From positions 318,181 to 382,180 of the forward strand of contig NZ_JAFMZO010000001.1 in the NCBI RefSeq assembly GCF_024436395.1: a DNA stretch of 64,000 nt, given 5' to 3'. A program made the translations under genes and the position numbers. How positions within the stretch are numbered: the stretch's first letter is position 1; every line of letters starts with the position of its first letter. A model generated the notes under the pieces. That model saw only the letters and a program-made list of their open reading frames with translations. It made no database searches and was not told the origin of the DNA. The stretch is from Paradesertivirga mongoliensis (GTDB lineage Bacteria; Bacteroidota; Bacteroidia; Sphingobacteriales; Sphingobacteriaceae). This document shows positions 17,301 through 25,741 of this stretch, one piece after another.

Positions 17301-17747
17301 GATGTAAGGATTATCCAAATCGACCCAATAGCCCATTTTTTCGGTTAGGTCGTTCCAAACATCGGTGTATTTCATCACCTCCTTGCGGCAAGCTGCATTG
17401 TATTCGTCTACAGAGATCTTTTTACCGATATCTTCCTTTGTAATACCTAATGTCTTTTCTACAGCCAGCTCTATCGGCAAACCGTGGGTATCCCATCCGC
17501 CTTTGCGCTCAACTCGAAAGCCTTTCAGGGTTTTATAGCGACAAAATATATCCTTAATGCTTCTGGCCATTACGTGGTGAATACCGGGCATACCGTTAGC
17601 GGATGGCGGTCCTTCGTAAAATGTATACGGCCTGGAAGCCGGGCGATTAGAAATACTTTTTTCGAAGATCTTATTCGACTTCCAGTACTCTAATATCTCT
17701 TTTCCCGTCTCGGATAAATTTAACTGTTTATATTCTTTATACATCAT
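14358..17747 (-). CDS. ileS: Isoleucyl-tRNA synthetase
   Basis: 1129 residues; charges tRNA-Ile. Class I signature GMPGIHHV (about 53-59, HIGH equivalent) and GNKMSKRLGN (about 677-686); the editing domain (AWTTTPWTLPSN) is present. Length and the GIHH form place it with the long, eukaryote-like type of IleRS, a group known to be less sensitive to mupirocin than the E. coli type. Two adjacent ATG codons open the frame (17747, 17744). The first gene of an operon with the dksA-like gene and lspA; a promoter -7 box lies at 17772-17779. Confidence 0.97.
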   Translation of the reverse strand: MMYKEYKQLNLSETGKEILEYWKSNKIFEKSISNRPASRPYTFYEGPPSANGMPGIHHVMARSIKDIFCRYKTLKGFRVERKGGWDTHGLPIELAVEKTLGITKEDIGKKISVDEYNAACRKEVMKYTDVWNDLTEKMGYWVDLDNPYITYENNYIETLWWILKELYSKGYLYKGYTIQPFSPAAGTGLSSHELNQPGTYRNVKDTSIVAQFKVRAGQVHPLIPVLFDTEGEDTTILAWTTTPWTLPSNSALAVGNNITYVKIRTFNQYTYAPVSVVLAKDLVSKHLKAEAQGLSFQDYKAGDKLIPWEIGAEFKGSELVGLRYEQLMPYVSNDDLEKNAFRVISGDFITTEDGTGIVHIAPTFGADDFRAARESGIPAVLVMDEFGKPQPLVDRQGRFVSEVSDFAGRYVKEEYFSADESGAADFKPTDVLIAIKLKEENKAFDVKKYEHSYPHCWRTDKPVLYYPLDSWFIKTTAVKDRLVELNKTINWKPEATGTGRFGNWLENLVDWNLSRSRYWGTPLPIWRTEDSSEELCIGSMDELKSKISEAINSGLLDNEELDKAQAQLHGLTEGNFDLHRPYVDDVILISSSGKKMLRETDLIDVWFDSGAMPYAQWHFPFENKDKFEAAYPADFIAEGVDQTRGWFFTLHAIAVMLNDSVAFKNVVSNGLVLDKNGNKMSKRLGNAVDPFETIDKYSADATRWYMISNASPWDNLKFNIEGLDEVRRKFFGTLYNTYAFFALYANIDNFKYAEEEIENRPEIDRWVISLLNTLSREVDSYYADFEPTRAARAIQEFVDEHLSNWFVRLSRRRFWKGDYTEDKISAYQTLYTCLITVSKLMSPIAPFFSERLFLDLNSITGKEKSESIHLSDFPVYHAELVDTDLEERMSIAQNISSMILSLRKKVGINVRQPLNKILLPVLDSSFQDKVERVKELILSETNIKAIEYINDTSGIIKKKVKPNFKALGSKAGKHMKDVAAFITALSPEQLNDFENAEVIQFVKDDFSLEVSIGDVEIIAEDVPGWQVTNMGKLTVALDVTVTNELKQEGISRELVNRIQNLRKDLDFEVTDKINVRTSSHPYIAEAVKNNLSYICAEILADSFELVNELNKGEKVEIDEQELLISITKA

Positions 17748-17771
17748 TTACCACGCTGCAAAATAAGGTTG

Positions 17772-17779
17772 CAAAGGTA
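17772..17779 (-). promoter_or_regulatory. ileS promoter -7 element
   Basis: TACCTTTG on the minus strand is an exact TAnnTTTG match, about 25 bases before the ileS start codons. No good -33 TTG at the expected distance. Confidence 0.5.
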
Positions 17780-18004
17780 AGAAATAACCCTTAAAAAAGT
17801 TAAAATAAGGCTTTTATTAAACAGGCTCTGAGGATCCCGTCGCCACCCTGCTTAAGAGATTGTCCTCTAAACAGTACAAAATAAAAGTTCTCAAATAAAA
17901 CAAAGCACCCGTCGGGACCCTACAGCGGACAAATATTATGCTGGCTTGATTTTGGCAAAGGCTACCAGTGACGAGACTTAATCCGTCTAATAAACCTTAG
18001 CGTT

Positions 18005-18256
18005 ATGAAAAATCGATTCGTTAAAAAAGGAGTGATTGCATTTGTTGCAGGTATACTTCTGAATATATTGGGATACATGATGAAAGCCAACGAGATGGAT
18101 CTTTATGGCTGGGCGATGACTTTGGGCACTATTTTATTCGGAATAGGATTTCTGCTGATTTTCTACAGCCTTGTAAGAAAAGTGGAGTACCAGGGTATTA
18201 AAGAAGAGCGTGAGGACGCCAAAAAAATGAACAAGCACAAACTGCAAGTAAAATAA
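18005..18256 (+). CDS. Small two-helix membrane protein, unknown
   Basis: 83 residues with two membrane helices (about 9-27 and 37-57) and a charged C-terminal tail rich in Lys/Glu. The form is that of a small hypothetical inner-membrane protein seen in many Bacteroidota, but no family is recognised. It is isolated: 257 bases after the divergent ileS start and 231 bases before dgkA. Confidence 0.6.
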   Translation: MKNRFVKKGVIAFVAGILLNILGYMMKANEMDLYGWAMTLGTILFGIGFLLIFYSLVRKVEYQGIKEEREDAKKMNKHKLQVK

Positions 18257-18487
18257 TATGACCTTATTGATTAGCTTTTTTGTTCTTCTAACTTGTTCTG
18301 CATTTTCAGGAGAACAACGGTGAAATAGTAGTTTCACAAGTACAATAAGACATTAGGATGCAGGTATTAGCTCAATATTCTCGCACCTCACCTATTTAAA
18401 GCTATCCTACAGGTCATTGCTCTCCTATTAGCCAAACTTCCCGGAAAAAAACCAATATTTGAAAACGATAACCTCGGCTGAATAATT

Positions 18488-18847
18488 ATGAAGAAGTTTC
18501 TGAAGGGTTTTGTGTATGCCTGGCAAGGAGTGATCTATGCATTTTCTACGCAGATTAATTTTAAGTTTCATACAATATCTGCCCTTCTGGTGATTATGGC
18601 AGGCTATTTCTTCGAACTTGCTTTACATGAGTGGATTTGGATTTCCGTGTCGATTGGCCTGGTAATAATTGCTGAGCTTTTTAATACCGCTATCGAAGTT
18701 TTAGTTGATTTGGTATCACCGGATTACCATCCTAAGGCAGGCGCTGTGAAAGATCTGGCTTCGGCCGGAGTTCTGCTTACCACCCTCCTTTCTGCGATAA
18801 TAGGCCTATCTATCTTTATTCCAAAAATAATTGATTATGCTGCATAA
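18488..18847 (+). CDS. dgkA: Diacylglycerol/undecaprenol kinase family protein
   Basis: 119 residues with three membrane helices. Catalytic block AELFNTAIEVLVDL followed by AGAVKDLASAGVLL is diagnostic of the DgkA family (E-x-x-N-T-A-I-E and K-D-x-A-(S/A)-A). In Gram-positives the family phosphorylates undecaprenol, and which lipid is used here is not known. Its last 11 bases overlap the start of recO, so the two are coupled. Confidence 0.92.
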   Translation: MKKFLKGFVYAWQGVIYAFSTQINFKFHTISALLVIMAGYFFELALHEWIWISVSIGLVIIAELFNTAIEVLVDLVSPDYHPKAGAVKDLASAGVLLTTLLSAIIGLSIFIPKIIDYAA

Positions 18848-19562
18848 AACCCGCGGCATTGTACTTAAAACCACCAACTATTCTGAGAGCAGTGTGGTGG
18901 TTCAGATTTTTACCGAAAAGTTTGGCTTGCAGTCGTATTTGCTAAATGGGGTGAAAAAACCAAAGGCAAAAATCAAGCTGAATATGTTACAACCTCTGCA
19001 TTTGCTCGAATTGATCGTTTATCACAAGCCCAGCGGGAGTCTGCAAAGAGTTTCCGAATTACGTAACCAGCCTGTACTTCAATCCGTCCCATACGACATC
19101 ATAAAAAGCTCTATAACACTGTTTATCAATGAAGTGCTTTACAAATCGCTGAAGCTGCATTATGAGGACGAACCTCTGTTTAACTTCATTTTCAATAGCG
19201 TAGAGTTACTGGATAAAAGCGATGAGGGGTTGGCAAACTTCCACCTTTATTTTTTAATGAGGCTTACCAAGTTTCTGGGTTTTTATCCCGACAGGACCTT
19301 AGAAAGTGACGGACAATTCTTTGATTTGAGAGAAGGCGGCTATACCCGCGATCAGCCTCTTCATCTTTTGATAATCGATAAAGGTTTGATAACAGACTTT
19401 AAAAACCTTCTTAGCTCTTCTTTCGAAAACCTGGCTCTGTTAAATATAAATCAGGCTAACCGGAAAATTTTACTTTCAAAAATTTTAGATTATTACCGCC
19501 TGCATATCGAAAGTTTCGGCGATGTCAAATCACACCTTATACTAGAAGAAGTATTGAATTAA
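18837..19562 (+). CDS. recO: DNA repair protein RecO
   Basis: 241 residues from ATG at 18837 (an in-frame TTG six bases earlier is less likely). RecO helps RecA load at gaps in the RecFOR pathway. N-terminal OB fold with the typical HKTRGIVLKTTNYSESSVVV and FTEKFGLQSYLLNGVK, then the helical C-terminal domain (LRLTKFLGFYP-like segment). It has no cysteines, so the zinc site of some RecO proteins is missing. The stop codon overlaps that of the convergent response regulator. Confidence 0.94.
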   Translation: MLHKTRGIVLKTTNYSESSVVVQIFTEKFGLQSYLLNGVKKPKAKIKLNMLQPLHLLELIVYHKPSGSLQRVSELRNQPVLQSVPYDIIKSSITLFINEVLYKSLKLHYEDEPLFNFIFNSVELLDKSDEGLANFHLYFLMRLTKFLGFYPDRTLESDGQFFDLREGGYTRDQPLHLLIIDKGLITDFKNLLSSSFENLALLNINQANRKILLSKILDYYRLHIESFGDVKSHLILEEVLN

Positions 19563-19939
19563 GCAGAAGCTGGCGGTTTGTCGCGAAGCATTTTCTCGAT
19601 AACCAGTTCAAGCTCTGTCAGGTCGAAAGGCTTTTCTAAATAAGTATCCGCACCAGCCTGTTTGGCCAGAGATTGTATATCGTTATTCGCTGAAAAGTAA
19701 ATAACCGGTATCTCTTTTAAGTCTTCCTGACTTTTAATCGTTTGGGTTGCGATTATGCCCCCGGTATCGGGAATCCAGTTATCCATTAAAATAATATCAG
19801 GCTTAATGCTTCTAACAGTAGCGTCAATATTATTACAGTGCGGCGAGGTGAATACTTCCCAGCCTTGCTCCTCTAATATGTAGGTACAAATGGAAAGTAT
19901 GTCGACATCGTCGTCAAAAATCAGAATTCGTTTAGACAT
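19559..19939 (-). CDS. Single-domain response regulator, paralogue of the 12000 gene
   Basis: 126 residues, receiver only: Asp9-Asp11 pocket, phospho-acceptor Asp53 in LMDNWIP, conserved Lys in LEKPF. Long identical stretches with the regulator at 12000-12359 (FDDDVDILSI, DNWIP, IPVIYFSANNDI, AGADTYL). No kinase neighbour, so its donor is unknown and could be the CheB-CheR kinase. Its stop overlaps that of recO by four bases in convergent orientation. Confidence 0.88.
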   Translation of the reverse strand: MSKRILIFDDDVDILSICTYILEEQGWEVFTSPHCNNIDATVRSIKPDIILMDNWIPDTGGIIATQTIKSQEDLKEIPVIYFSANNDIQSLAKQAGADTYLEKPFDLTELELVIEKMLRDKPPASA

Positions 19940-20092
19940 ACTTTTCTCTCGATAATTTCTTAATAAGAATAAACGGGCTTGACTTGCGGCTTAACCTGTA
20001 TTCAGTTTCTATTAACAGGTAAACTGATTCTATTGTTCTTAAAACCCAAACGAGCCATTGTTGTTTTGCTTTACGGGTTTATTTTTTTCGTC

Positions 20093-21364
20093 TTAATTAA
20101 TCCACTCAAACTTGGTGTAGGGGACTAAAGCAGCTGGAATTTTTATTCCAGCCTCTGTCTGATTATTCTCGAGTAAAGTAGCAACAATTCTTGGTAAAGC
20201 AAGAGCACTTCCATTTAAAGTGTGAGCTAACTGGGTTTTACCTTCCTTTCCTTTAAACCTCAGTTTTAAACGGTTACTTTGAAAAGTTTCAAAGTTTGAC
20301 ACCGAAGAAACTTCCAGCCAGCGCCCTTGAGCCGCACACCATGTCTCCATATCATACGTTAGCGCCGAGGCAAAGCTCATATCGCCGCCACAGAGGCGCA
20401 AAACCCTGTAAGGCAATTCAAGTTTCTGAAGCAAAGACTGCACATAGGCGCTCATTCGCTCTAATACTTCGTAAGATTTTTCGGGCTGGGCGATCTGTAC
20501 AATTTCGACCTTATCGAACTGGTGCAAGCGATTTAAGCCCCGCACATGAGCCCCGTACGAGCCGGCTTCGCGGCGGAAACATGGAGTATACGCGCAATTT
20601 TTTATTGGCAACTCTTCTTCCTTAACAATCACATCGCGGTATAGGTTGGTTATTGGAACTTCGGCTGTTGGGATAAGATACAGATTATCGATTCCGACAT
20701 GATACATTTGCCCTTCTTTATCCGGTAACTGCCCTGTTCCGAAGCCAGAAGCCTCGTTCACCACTATAGGCGGCTGCATTTCGCGATACCCTTCCGCTTC
20801 GGCATTATCCAAAAAGAAGTTAATTAAGGCTCGCTGAAGTTTGGCTCCCTTGCCTTTATAAACAGGGAAGCCAGCACCGGCAATTTTATTTCCCAGTTCG
20901 AAATCAATAATATCGTATTTAGCTGCCAGCTCCCAATGCGGTAAAGCATTCGCAGATAATAAGGGTTTTTCGCCATGTTCGAAAATAGTCTCATTTTCTT
21001 CGGGAGTAGATCCCTTAGGCACCGAACTATGGGGAAGATTAGGAAGAAGCACAATTTTTGACTGAAGGCTTTCTTCCAGAGACGCCAGTTTATCTGCGAG
21101 GGTCTTAGCCTGCTCTTTTAAAACAGGAGTTTCGGCCTTTAGACTTTCTGCCTGCTCTTTCTGGCCCTGACGCATTAAATCTCCAATCTGCTTTGCAATA
21201 CTATTTGATTTAGCCGAGACCTCGTCGAGTTGAGTTTGTGTTTTTCGCCGGTCCTCGTCTAATTCAATAATTTCGTCAACCAGTTCAGGCTGTTTAAAGT
21301 TCTTTAAAGTCAAACGCTCTAAAACCTTTTCCCTGTTTTCACGGATATAACTAACTTGCAGCAT
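20093..21364 (-). CDS. serS: Seryl-tRNA synthetase
   Basis: 423 residues; charges tRNA-Ser and tRNA-Sec-like substrates. The N-terminal coiled-coil arm (~25-100) that binds tRNA is followed by the class II core with motif 2 (CFRREAGSYGAHVRGLNRLHQFDKVE) shown here by its first and last parts, and motif 3 LNGSALALPRIVATLLE. Standard length. A TAnnTTTG box lies at 21381-21388. Confidence 0.97.
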   Translation of the reverse strand: MLQVSYIRENREKVLERLTLKNFKQPELVDEIIELDEDRRKTQTQLDEVSAKSNSIAKQIGDLMRQGQKEQAESLKAETPVLKEQAKTLADKLASLEESLQSKIVLLPNLPHSSVPKGSTPEENETIFEHGEKPLLSANALPHWELAAKYDIIDFELGNKIAGAGFPVYKGKGAKLQRALINFFLDNAEAEGYREMQPPIVVNEASGFGTGQLPDKEGQMYHVGIDNLYLIPTAEVPITNLYRDVIVKEEELPIKNCAYTPCFRREAGSYGAHVRGLNRLHQFDKVEIVQIAQPEKSYEVLERMSAYVQSLLQKLELPYRVLRLCGGDMSFASALTYDMETWCAAQGRWLEVSSVSNFETFQSNRLKLRFKGKEGKTQLAHTLNGSALALPRIVATLLENNQTEAGIKIPAALVPYTKFEWIN

Positions 21365-21380
21365 CTTTTAGAAATTTCGA

Positions 21381-21388
21381 CAAAGATA
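21381..21388 (-). promoter_or_regulatory. serS promoter -7 element
   Basis: TATCTTTG on the minus strand, exact match to TAnnTTTG, 17 bases before the serS ATG, giving a very short leader. No clear -33 TTG. Confidence 0.5.
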
Positions 21389-21454
21389 AGAGCTGACATG
21401 AGTTGTGGGTTATGTTTATAATTTTTTCCCTTAGTTTGTTCCTATAGCCACGAT

Positions 21455-22616
21455 ATGCCCAAATTAGACGAACTGGTCTCTCTGATTGCAGAAACTCAGA
21501 AATATTTTCAGCAACAGGCGCAGCGTCAGGTAAATACTGCCTTAACTTTACGAAACTGGCTGTTTGGATTTTATATTGCTGAATACGAATTAAATGGTGA
21601 GGACAGGGCGATATATGGTCAAAAAATTATTAAAGAACTAGCCATACGACTTAAGCATTTTAAGGGAATGTCAGAGTCAAACTTATATCTCTTCCATCAG
21701 TTTTACCTTACTTACCCTGAAATTTTCCTGACAAGGTCTGCGAAAATGTATGTAGCTGACTTTATGGATAAAGCAATTTTCCAGACGCTGTCTGGAAAAT
21801 CAGGTAATACCGGAAAAGCGAGCTCAAAAGATATAGCCGAATCTAATTCTACAATACTCCAGACACAGTCTGGAAAATCTTTGATTGACGCAGACAAGCT
21901 TATCAATCAGCTCAGCTTTTCACACTTTATCGAGTTAATCAAAGCTGACAGTCCCGTCAAGCGTAGCTTTTATGAGTTAGAAGCACTTAAAAACAATTGG
22001 TCGGTAAGAGAATTACAGCGTGCTATGAACAGCATGTTATATGAACGGACGGGCTTAAGTAAAAACAAGCGAGCCGTTCTAAACAAGCACCTAAACAAGG
22101 AAGAACTGTTACCCGAAGACGTGTTCCGAAATCCCTATATGCTGGAATTTCTTGGACTAAAGGAAGAAACTGAATACTCGGAATCAGACTTAGAACAAGC
22201 CATTATCAATCATCTGCAAACCTTCTTACTAGAAATGGGTAGAGGGTTTTGCTTTGAAGCGAGACAAAAACGTATCACCTTCGATAATACACATTATCGA
22301 ACAGACCTCATATTTTATCATCACATTTTAAAAATGCAATGTGTTAATCGACTTAAAGTTAGGCGAGTTTACTCATGCAGACGCTGGACAAATGAATATG
22401 TATCTAAATTACTATAAAGACAATGAAACCAACGAAGGCGACAATCCGCCCATTGGAATCATTCTCTGCGCCAGCAAAAATGAAAATCTAGTCAAGTACA
22501 GCACCGCCGGTTTACCACAGAAAGTTTTTGTAAACAAGCATATGATCAATTTGCCAAAAGAAGAAGATCTGCAAAGAATAATAGAAGAAGAACAACAAAA
22601 AATTTCGAAGTCATGA
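21455..22616 (+). pseudogene. DUF1016 (YhcG/PDDEXK) nuclease, frameshifted
   Basis: The first frame (21455-22417) encodes the N-terminal DUF1016 helical domain and the start of a PD-(D/E)XK nuclease (YRTDLIFYHH). At the five-A run 22330-22334 one extra A shifts the frame; the true continuation (LIDLKLGEFTHADAGQMNMY) is read in another frame to 22616. Removing one A restores a protein of about 385 residues, the usual length. The break falls between the two catalytic parts, so the shifted product should be inactive. Slippage or a sequencing error at the A run is possible. The stop overlaps the rsmI start (ATGA). Family role: YhcG-type proteins occur with restriction systems and as solitary genes of uncertain role. 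Confidence 0.85.
21777..21873. repeat. Two short inverted repeats inside the DUF1016 gene
   Basis: TTTTCCAGAC-gct-GTCTGGAAAA (21777-21799) and CCAGAC-aca-GTCTGG (21859-21873) are near-copies about 80 bases apart, encoding QTLSGKS and QTQSGKS in the linker between the N-terminal and nuclease domains. Confidence 0.8.
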
Positions 22617-23311
22617 CAGGCAAACTATACCTCGTTCCCACCCCTATCGGCAACCTCGAAGACATCACCCTTCGGGCCATCCGCATATTAAAAGAAGCAG
22701 ATATCATCCTTGCAGAAGACACCCGGACAAGCGGCCCTTTGCTTAAGCATTTTGAGATCGACAAAAAAGTATTCGCCCACCATCAGCACAACGAGCATAA
22801 AGCAAGCAGTGAGATCGTTCGCTTTCTGAACGAAGGAAAAAATGTGGCGTTAATTTCTGATGCCGGCACACCCGCCATTTCAGATCCGGGATTTTTCCTG
22901 GTAAGAGAAGTGCTCAAGAACCAGATCGAAATAGAATGCCTTCCGGGAGCAACGGCTTTCGTTCCGGCTTTGGTTAACTCGGGCCTTCCATGCGACAGGT
23001 TTACTTTTGAGGGATTCCTCCCTGTAAAGAAAGGCCGCCAAACGCGGCTTAAGGAGCTGGCAGCAGAAGAGCGGACCATGATCTTTTATGAATCGCCACA
23101 CCGGATCTTAAAAACCCTCGAAGAATTAGCTGTGGTTTTTGGTGAAGACAGGCAAGCTTCTGTATCGCGCGAACTGACTAAATTATTTGAAGAGACCGTA
23201 AGAGGCACTCTGAGAGAAGTAAAACTTCATTTCGACACTCATACCATAAAGGGAGAATTTGTACTCTGCGTTGCCGGCAAAGAGAAGAAAAAGAAAGATG
23301 ACAGTGAATAA
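22613..23311 (+). CDS. rsmI: 16S rRNA (cytidine-1402-2'-O)-methyltransferase
   Basis: 232 residues; uses S-adenosylmethionine to methylate the ribose of C1402 in the decoding centre. Tetrapyrrole-methylase-like fold: LVPTPIGNLEDIT at the start, EDTRTSGPLL, the SAM block ISDAGTPAISDPG, and PGATAFVPALVNSGLP. C-terminus is short and Lys-rich. Its ATG overlaps the stop of the broken nuclease gene, which probably carries the promoter. Confidence 0.95.
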   Translation: MTGKLYLVPTPIGNLEDITLRAIRILKEADIILAEDTRTSGPLLKHFEIDKKVFAHHQHNEHKASSEIVRFLNEGKNVALISDAGTPAISDPGFFLVREVLKNQIEIECLPGATAFVPALVNSGLPCDRFTFEGFLPVKKGRQTRLKELAAEERTMIFYESPHRILKTLEELAVVFGEDRQASVSRELTKLFEETVRGTLREVKLHFDTHTIKGEFVLCVAGKEKKKKDDSE

Positions 23312-23354
23312 GATGATTTAAAGTCATTCTTACATTTTCAGCCAAATACTTTTT

Positions 23355-23362
23355 TATTTTTG
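23355..23362 (+). promoter_or_regulatory. Promoter -7 element of the PH/SHOCT gene
   Basis: TATTTTTG matches TAnnTTTG exactly. The predicted start (~23369) lies after the ATG at 23363 and before that at 23384, which favours the latter as initiation codon. Confidence 0.4.
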
Positions 23363-23383
23363 ATGTTTAACACTGAATTTATC

Positions 23384-24058
23384 ATGCGAATTGAACCATT
23401 CATAAACGACGAACAGGATCCGAAAACCGCCGAAAAAGTTTTAGGGAAAATATCCGACATGCTGACTCCGGGCGAACAGGTTGTTTACCTCGCCGTGCAA
23501 AAAAAACCGGCAGTTACGCTAATCCCTGATTCTATCGTGGTAACAGATAAACGCCTTATTTTTTGCAAACCAGGAAATCTGGGATTAACCACCAACTTCG
23601 AAATTTACAGCTGGAGAGATATTAAAGAAGTATCCTTTAAGGAAGAATTTTTCGGAGCAAAGTTCACTGCGGTGCCGCTATCAGGCGAAAATCTTACGGT
23701 AGACTACATTCCGAAAGTAGAGGCAAGAAAACTTTACCAGTTCTGTAACCAGCAGTTAGAACGTGGAAAAGAGATCGAAAGAGAGAGATCTTTAGAAAAA
23801 GAAAAATCAGCAAAGCCGCAGAACGAAATTGAGTTAAAACCCGTTATAGGAGAACCCTCACAAAACAGCTTTGATGGCCCCAGTGTTCCGGTTCAGCCCA
23901 GTATTCAGAGTGGAACGATTCCCGCTCCTGAAACTGCAAAGTCATTGGAGGACGAGATAACATTAAAGCTTCAAAAGCTGAGAGGGTTATACGAAAAACA
24001 ATTAATTACACAGGAAGAATACGAAGCTAAAAAAGCCGATATCTTATCTCAGCTATAA
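23384..24058 (+). CDS. PH-domain and SHOCT-domain protein
   Basis: 224 residues from ATG at 23384 (MRIEPFINDEQDPK); ATG at 23363 is an alternative. Residues ~15-125 resemble a bacterial PH-like (bPH) domain with VVTDKRLIFCKPG and the strand YSWRDIKEVSFKE. After a charged, low-complexity linker, the last ~35 residues (LQKLRGLYEKQLITQEEYEAKK) are a SHOCT motif, a short C-terminal oligomerisation segment. No enzymatic role is evident. It lies one base before the lnt start, so they share a transcript. Confidence 0.8.
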   Translation: MRIEPFINDEQDPKTAEKVLGKISDMLTPGEQVVYLAVQKKPAVTLIPDSIVVTDKRLIFCKPGNLGLTTNFEIYSWRDIKEVSFKEEFFGAKFTAVPLSGENLTVDYIPKVEARKLYQFCNQQLERGKEIERERSLEKEKSAKPQNEIELKPVIGEPSQNSFDGPSVPVQPSIQSGTIPAPETAKSLEDEITLKLQKLRGLYEKQLITQEEYEAKKADILSQL

Positions 24059-24059
24059 C

Positions 24060-25679
24060 GTGCGAAATAATTACCTTTTAGGCATAACCACTGCTTTTAC
24101 GGCATGGCTAGCCTGGCCACCCGTACCATATACATCAATCCTGCTGCTGATAGCATTTGTTCCGCTATTGCTTGCGGTCGAAAATATTATCCGCTCAGAA
24201 AGCACAAAAAAGGGCAAACAGGTATTCGCTGTATCCTTTTTTAGCTTCGTAATATGGAATACATCGTGCATTTACTGGGTATTCAACTCTCTTAATGCTG
24301 TAATGCCGGTGGCTGTTGCTTTCATGGTGTCACTAATCCCCTTCGGACTGGCGGCACTGCTAATGACGATTGCTTTCTGGCTTTATTACCGCTTACGGAT
24401 GATCAAAGGCAGGCTTTTGAGTTATATCGGCTTAATTAGTTTTTGGCTGGGATACGAATATTTGCATCAAACCTGGGATCTGGCATTTCCGTGGATGAAC
24501 CTGGGAAATGGATTTTCTAACTTCCATCAAATTGTTCAATGGTATGAATTTACGGGGGTGTATGGCGGCAGTTTATGGGTTTTGATCAGCAACGTTCTGG
24601 CCTTGGAAGCATATTTAGCGCTTAGAATTAAGTCGCGGGAAGCAAAAAAACTCATATGGGCCTTCTCGGGAGTACTAGCCTTGCCGATACTCTATTCCCT
24701 CACTATTTATACCAACTATCAAGAAAAAGTTAATCCATCGAATATTGTGGTGGTGCAACCCAATGTAGATCCTTATCTTAAATTCGGCAGTCCCGCTGCT
24801 GCACAACTTCAGGGATTAATTCGCCTGTCTGACTCGATCGGCCAACCCAATACCGAATATTTTATATGGCCTGAAACCGCAATCCCCGAGACCGCCGACG
24901 AAAACAATGTCAGAACCGACTTAAACTTTCAACAGGTACAGAACTTCCTGCAAAAATATCCAAATGCAAATGTTCTTTCGGGGATTGAAAGCTATCTGAT
25001 GTACGACTCAATGAGTACAGCCACAGCCAGGTATCACGCGGGGAGCGCCAAATACTACGACCGTTTCAATGCCGCTATCCAGATAGAAAACTCGGCGAGA
25101 GTCCAGTTTTATCATAAATCTAAGCTGGTTCCGGGCGTAGAACAAACACCTTTTTCATCGGCACTTGGGTTTATGAAACCAGTTTTTGCAGCCTTCGGTG
25201 GCTCGACTGGCAGTTATGGCCGGCAAGACGAGCCCTCGGTTTTTTACACGCAAAGCGGAATAGGAGTAGCGCCGGTAATTTGCTATGAATCGATTTGGGG
25301 AGAATACGTGTCAGACTACGTAGACAAAGGGGCCCAGTTTATCGCTATCATTACCAACGACGGCTGGTGGGGAAATACATCGGGCAAAGATCAGCACCTG
25401 GCTTACGCGAAACTTCGTTCCATCGAAACCCGCCGCTGGATAGCGCGTTCGGCAAATACGGGAATTTCGGCATTCATCAATCAGCGGGGCGACATTACTC
25501 GACGTAGCGGCTGGTGGCATGCAACTGCCCTGAAAGAAAACATTAACCTGAACGATGAGCTCACTTTTTATACCCGGCACGGCGACTATATCGCGATCGC
25601 TGCCTGCATTTTAAGCGGAGCGTTTCTGGCATTGTTAGTACTAAATTTGATTCAACGACCTAAAAGATCTTTGAAATAA
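24060..25679 (+). CDS. lnt: Apolipoprotein N-acyltransferase
   Basis: 539 residues starting with GTG at 24060. It adds the third acyl chain to lipoproteins in the inner membrane, the last step after LspA. Six or more N-terminal membrane helices, then a nitrilase-like periplasmic domain with the triad: Glu in FIWPETAIPE, Lys in YHKSKLVPGVE, Cys in PVICYESIWG; a final helix anchors the C-terminus. One base separates it from the PH/SHOCT gene. Full length and intact. Confidence 0.95.
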   Translation: MRNNYLLGITTAFTAWLAWPPVPYTSILLLIAFVPLLLAVENIIRSESTKKGKQVFAVSFFSFVIWNTSCIYWVFNSLNAVMPVAVAFMVSLIPFGLAALLMTIAFWLYYRLRMIKGRLLSYIGLISFWLGYEYLHQTWDLAFPWMNLGNGFSNFHQIVQWYEFTGVYGGSLWVLISNVLALEAYLALRIKSREAKKLIWAFSGVLALPILYSLTIYTNYQEKVNPSNIVVVQPNVDPYLKFGSPAAAQLQGLIRLSDSIGQPNTEYFIWPETAIPETADENNVRTDLNFQQVQNFLQKYPNANVLSGIESYLMYDSMSTATARYHAGSAKYYDRFNAAIQIENSARVQFYHKSKLVPGVEQTPFSSALGFMKPVFAAFGGSTGSYGRQDEPSVFYTQSGIGVAPVICYESIWGEYVSDYVDKGAQFIAIITNDGWWGNTSGKDQHLAYAKLRSIETRRWIARSANTGISAFINQRGDITRRSGWWHATALKENINLNDELTFYTRHGDYIAIAACILSGAFLALLVLNLIQRPKRSLK

Positions 25680-25741
25680 CTAAAAGATCACAAGGGATAA
25701 CAGCATTAAATAAGGTAGCGCAATAAACAGCAAGGTTAGGC

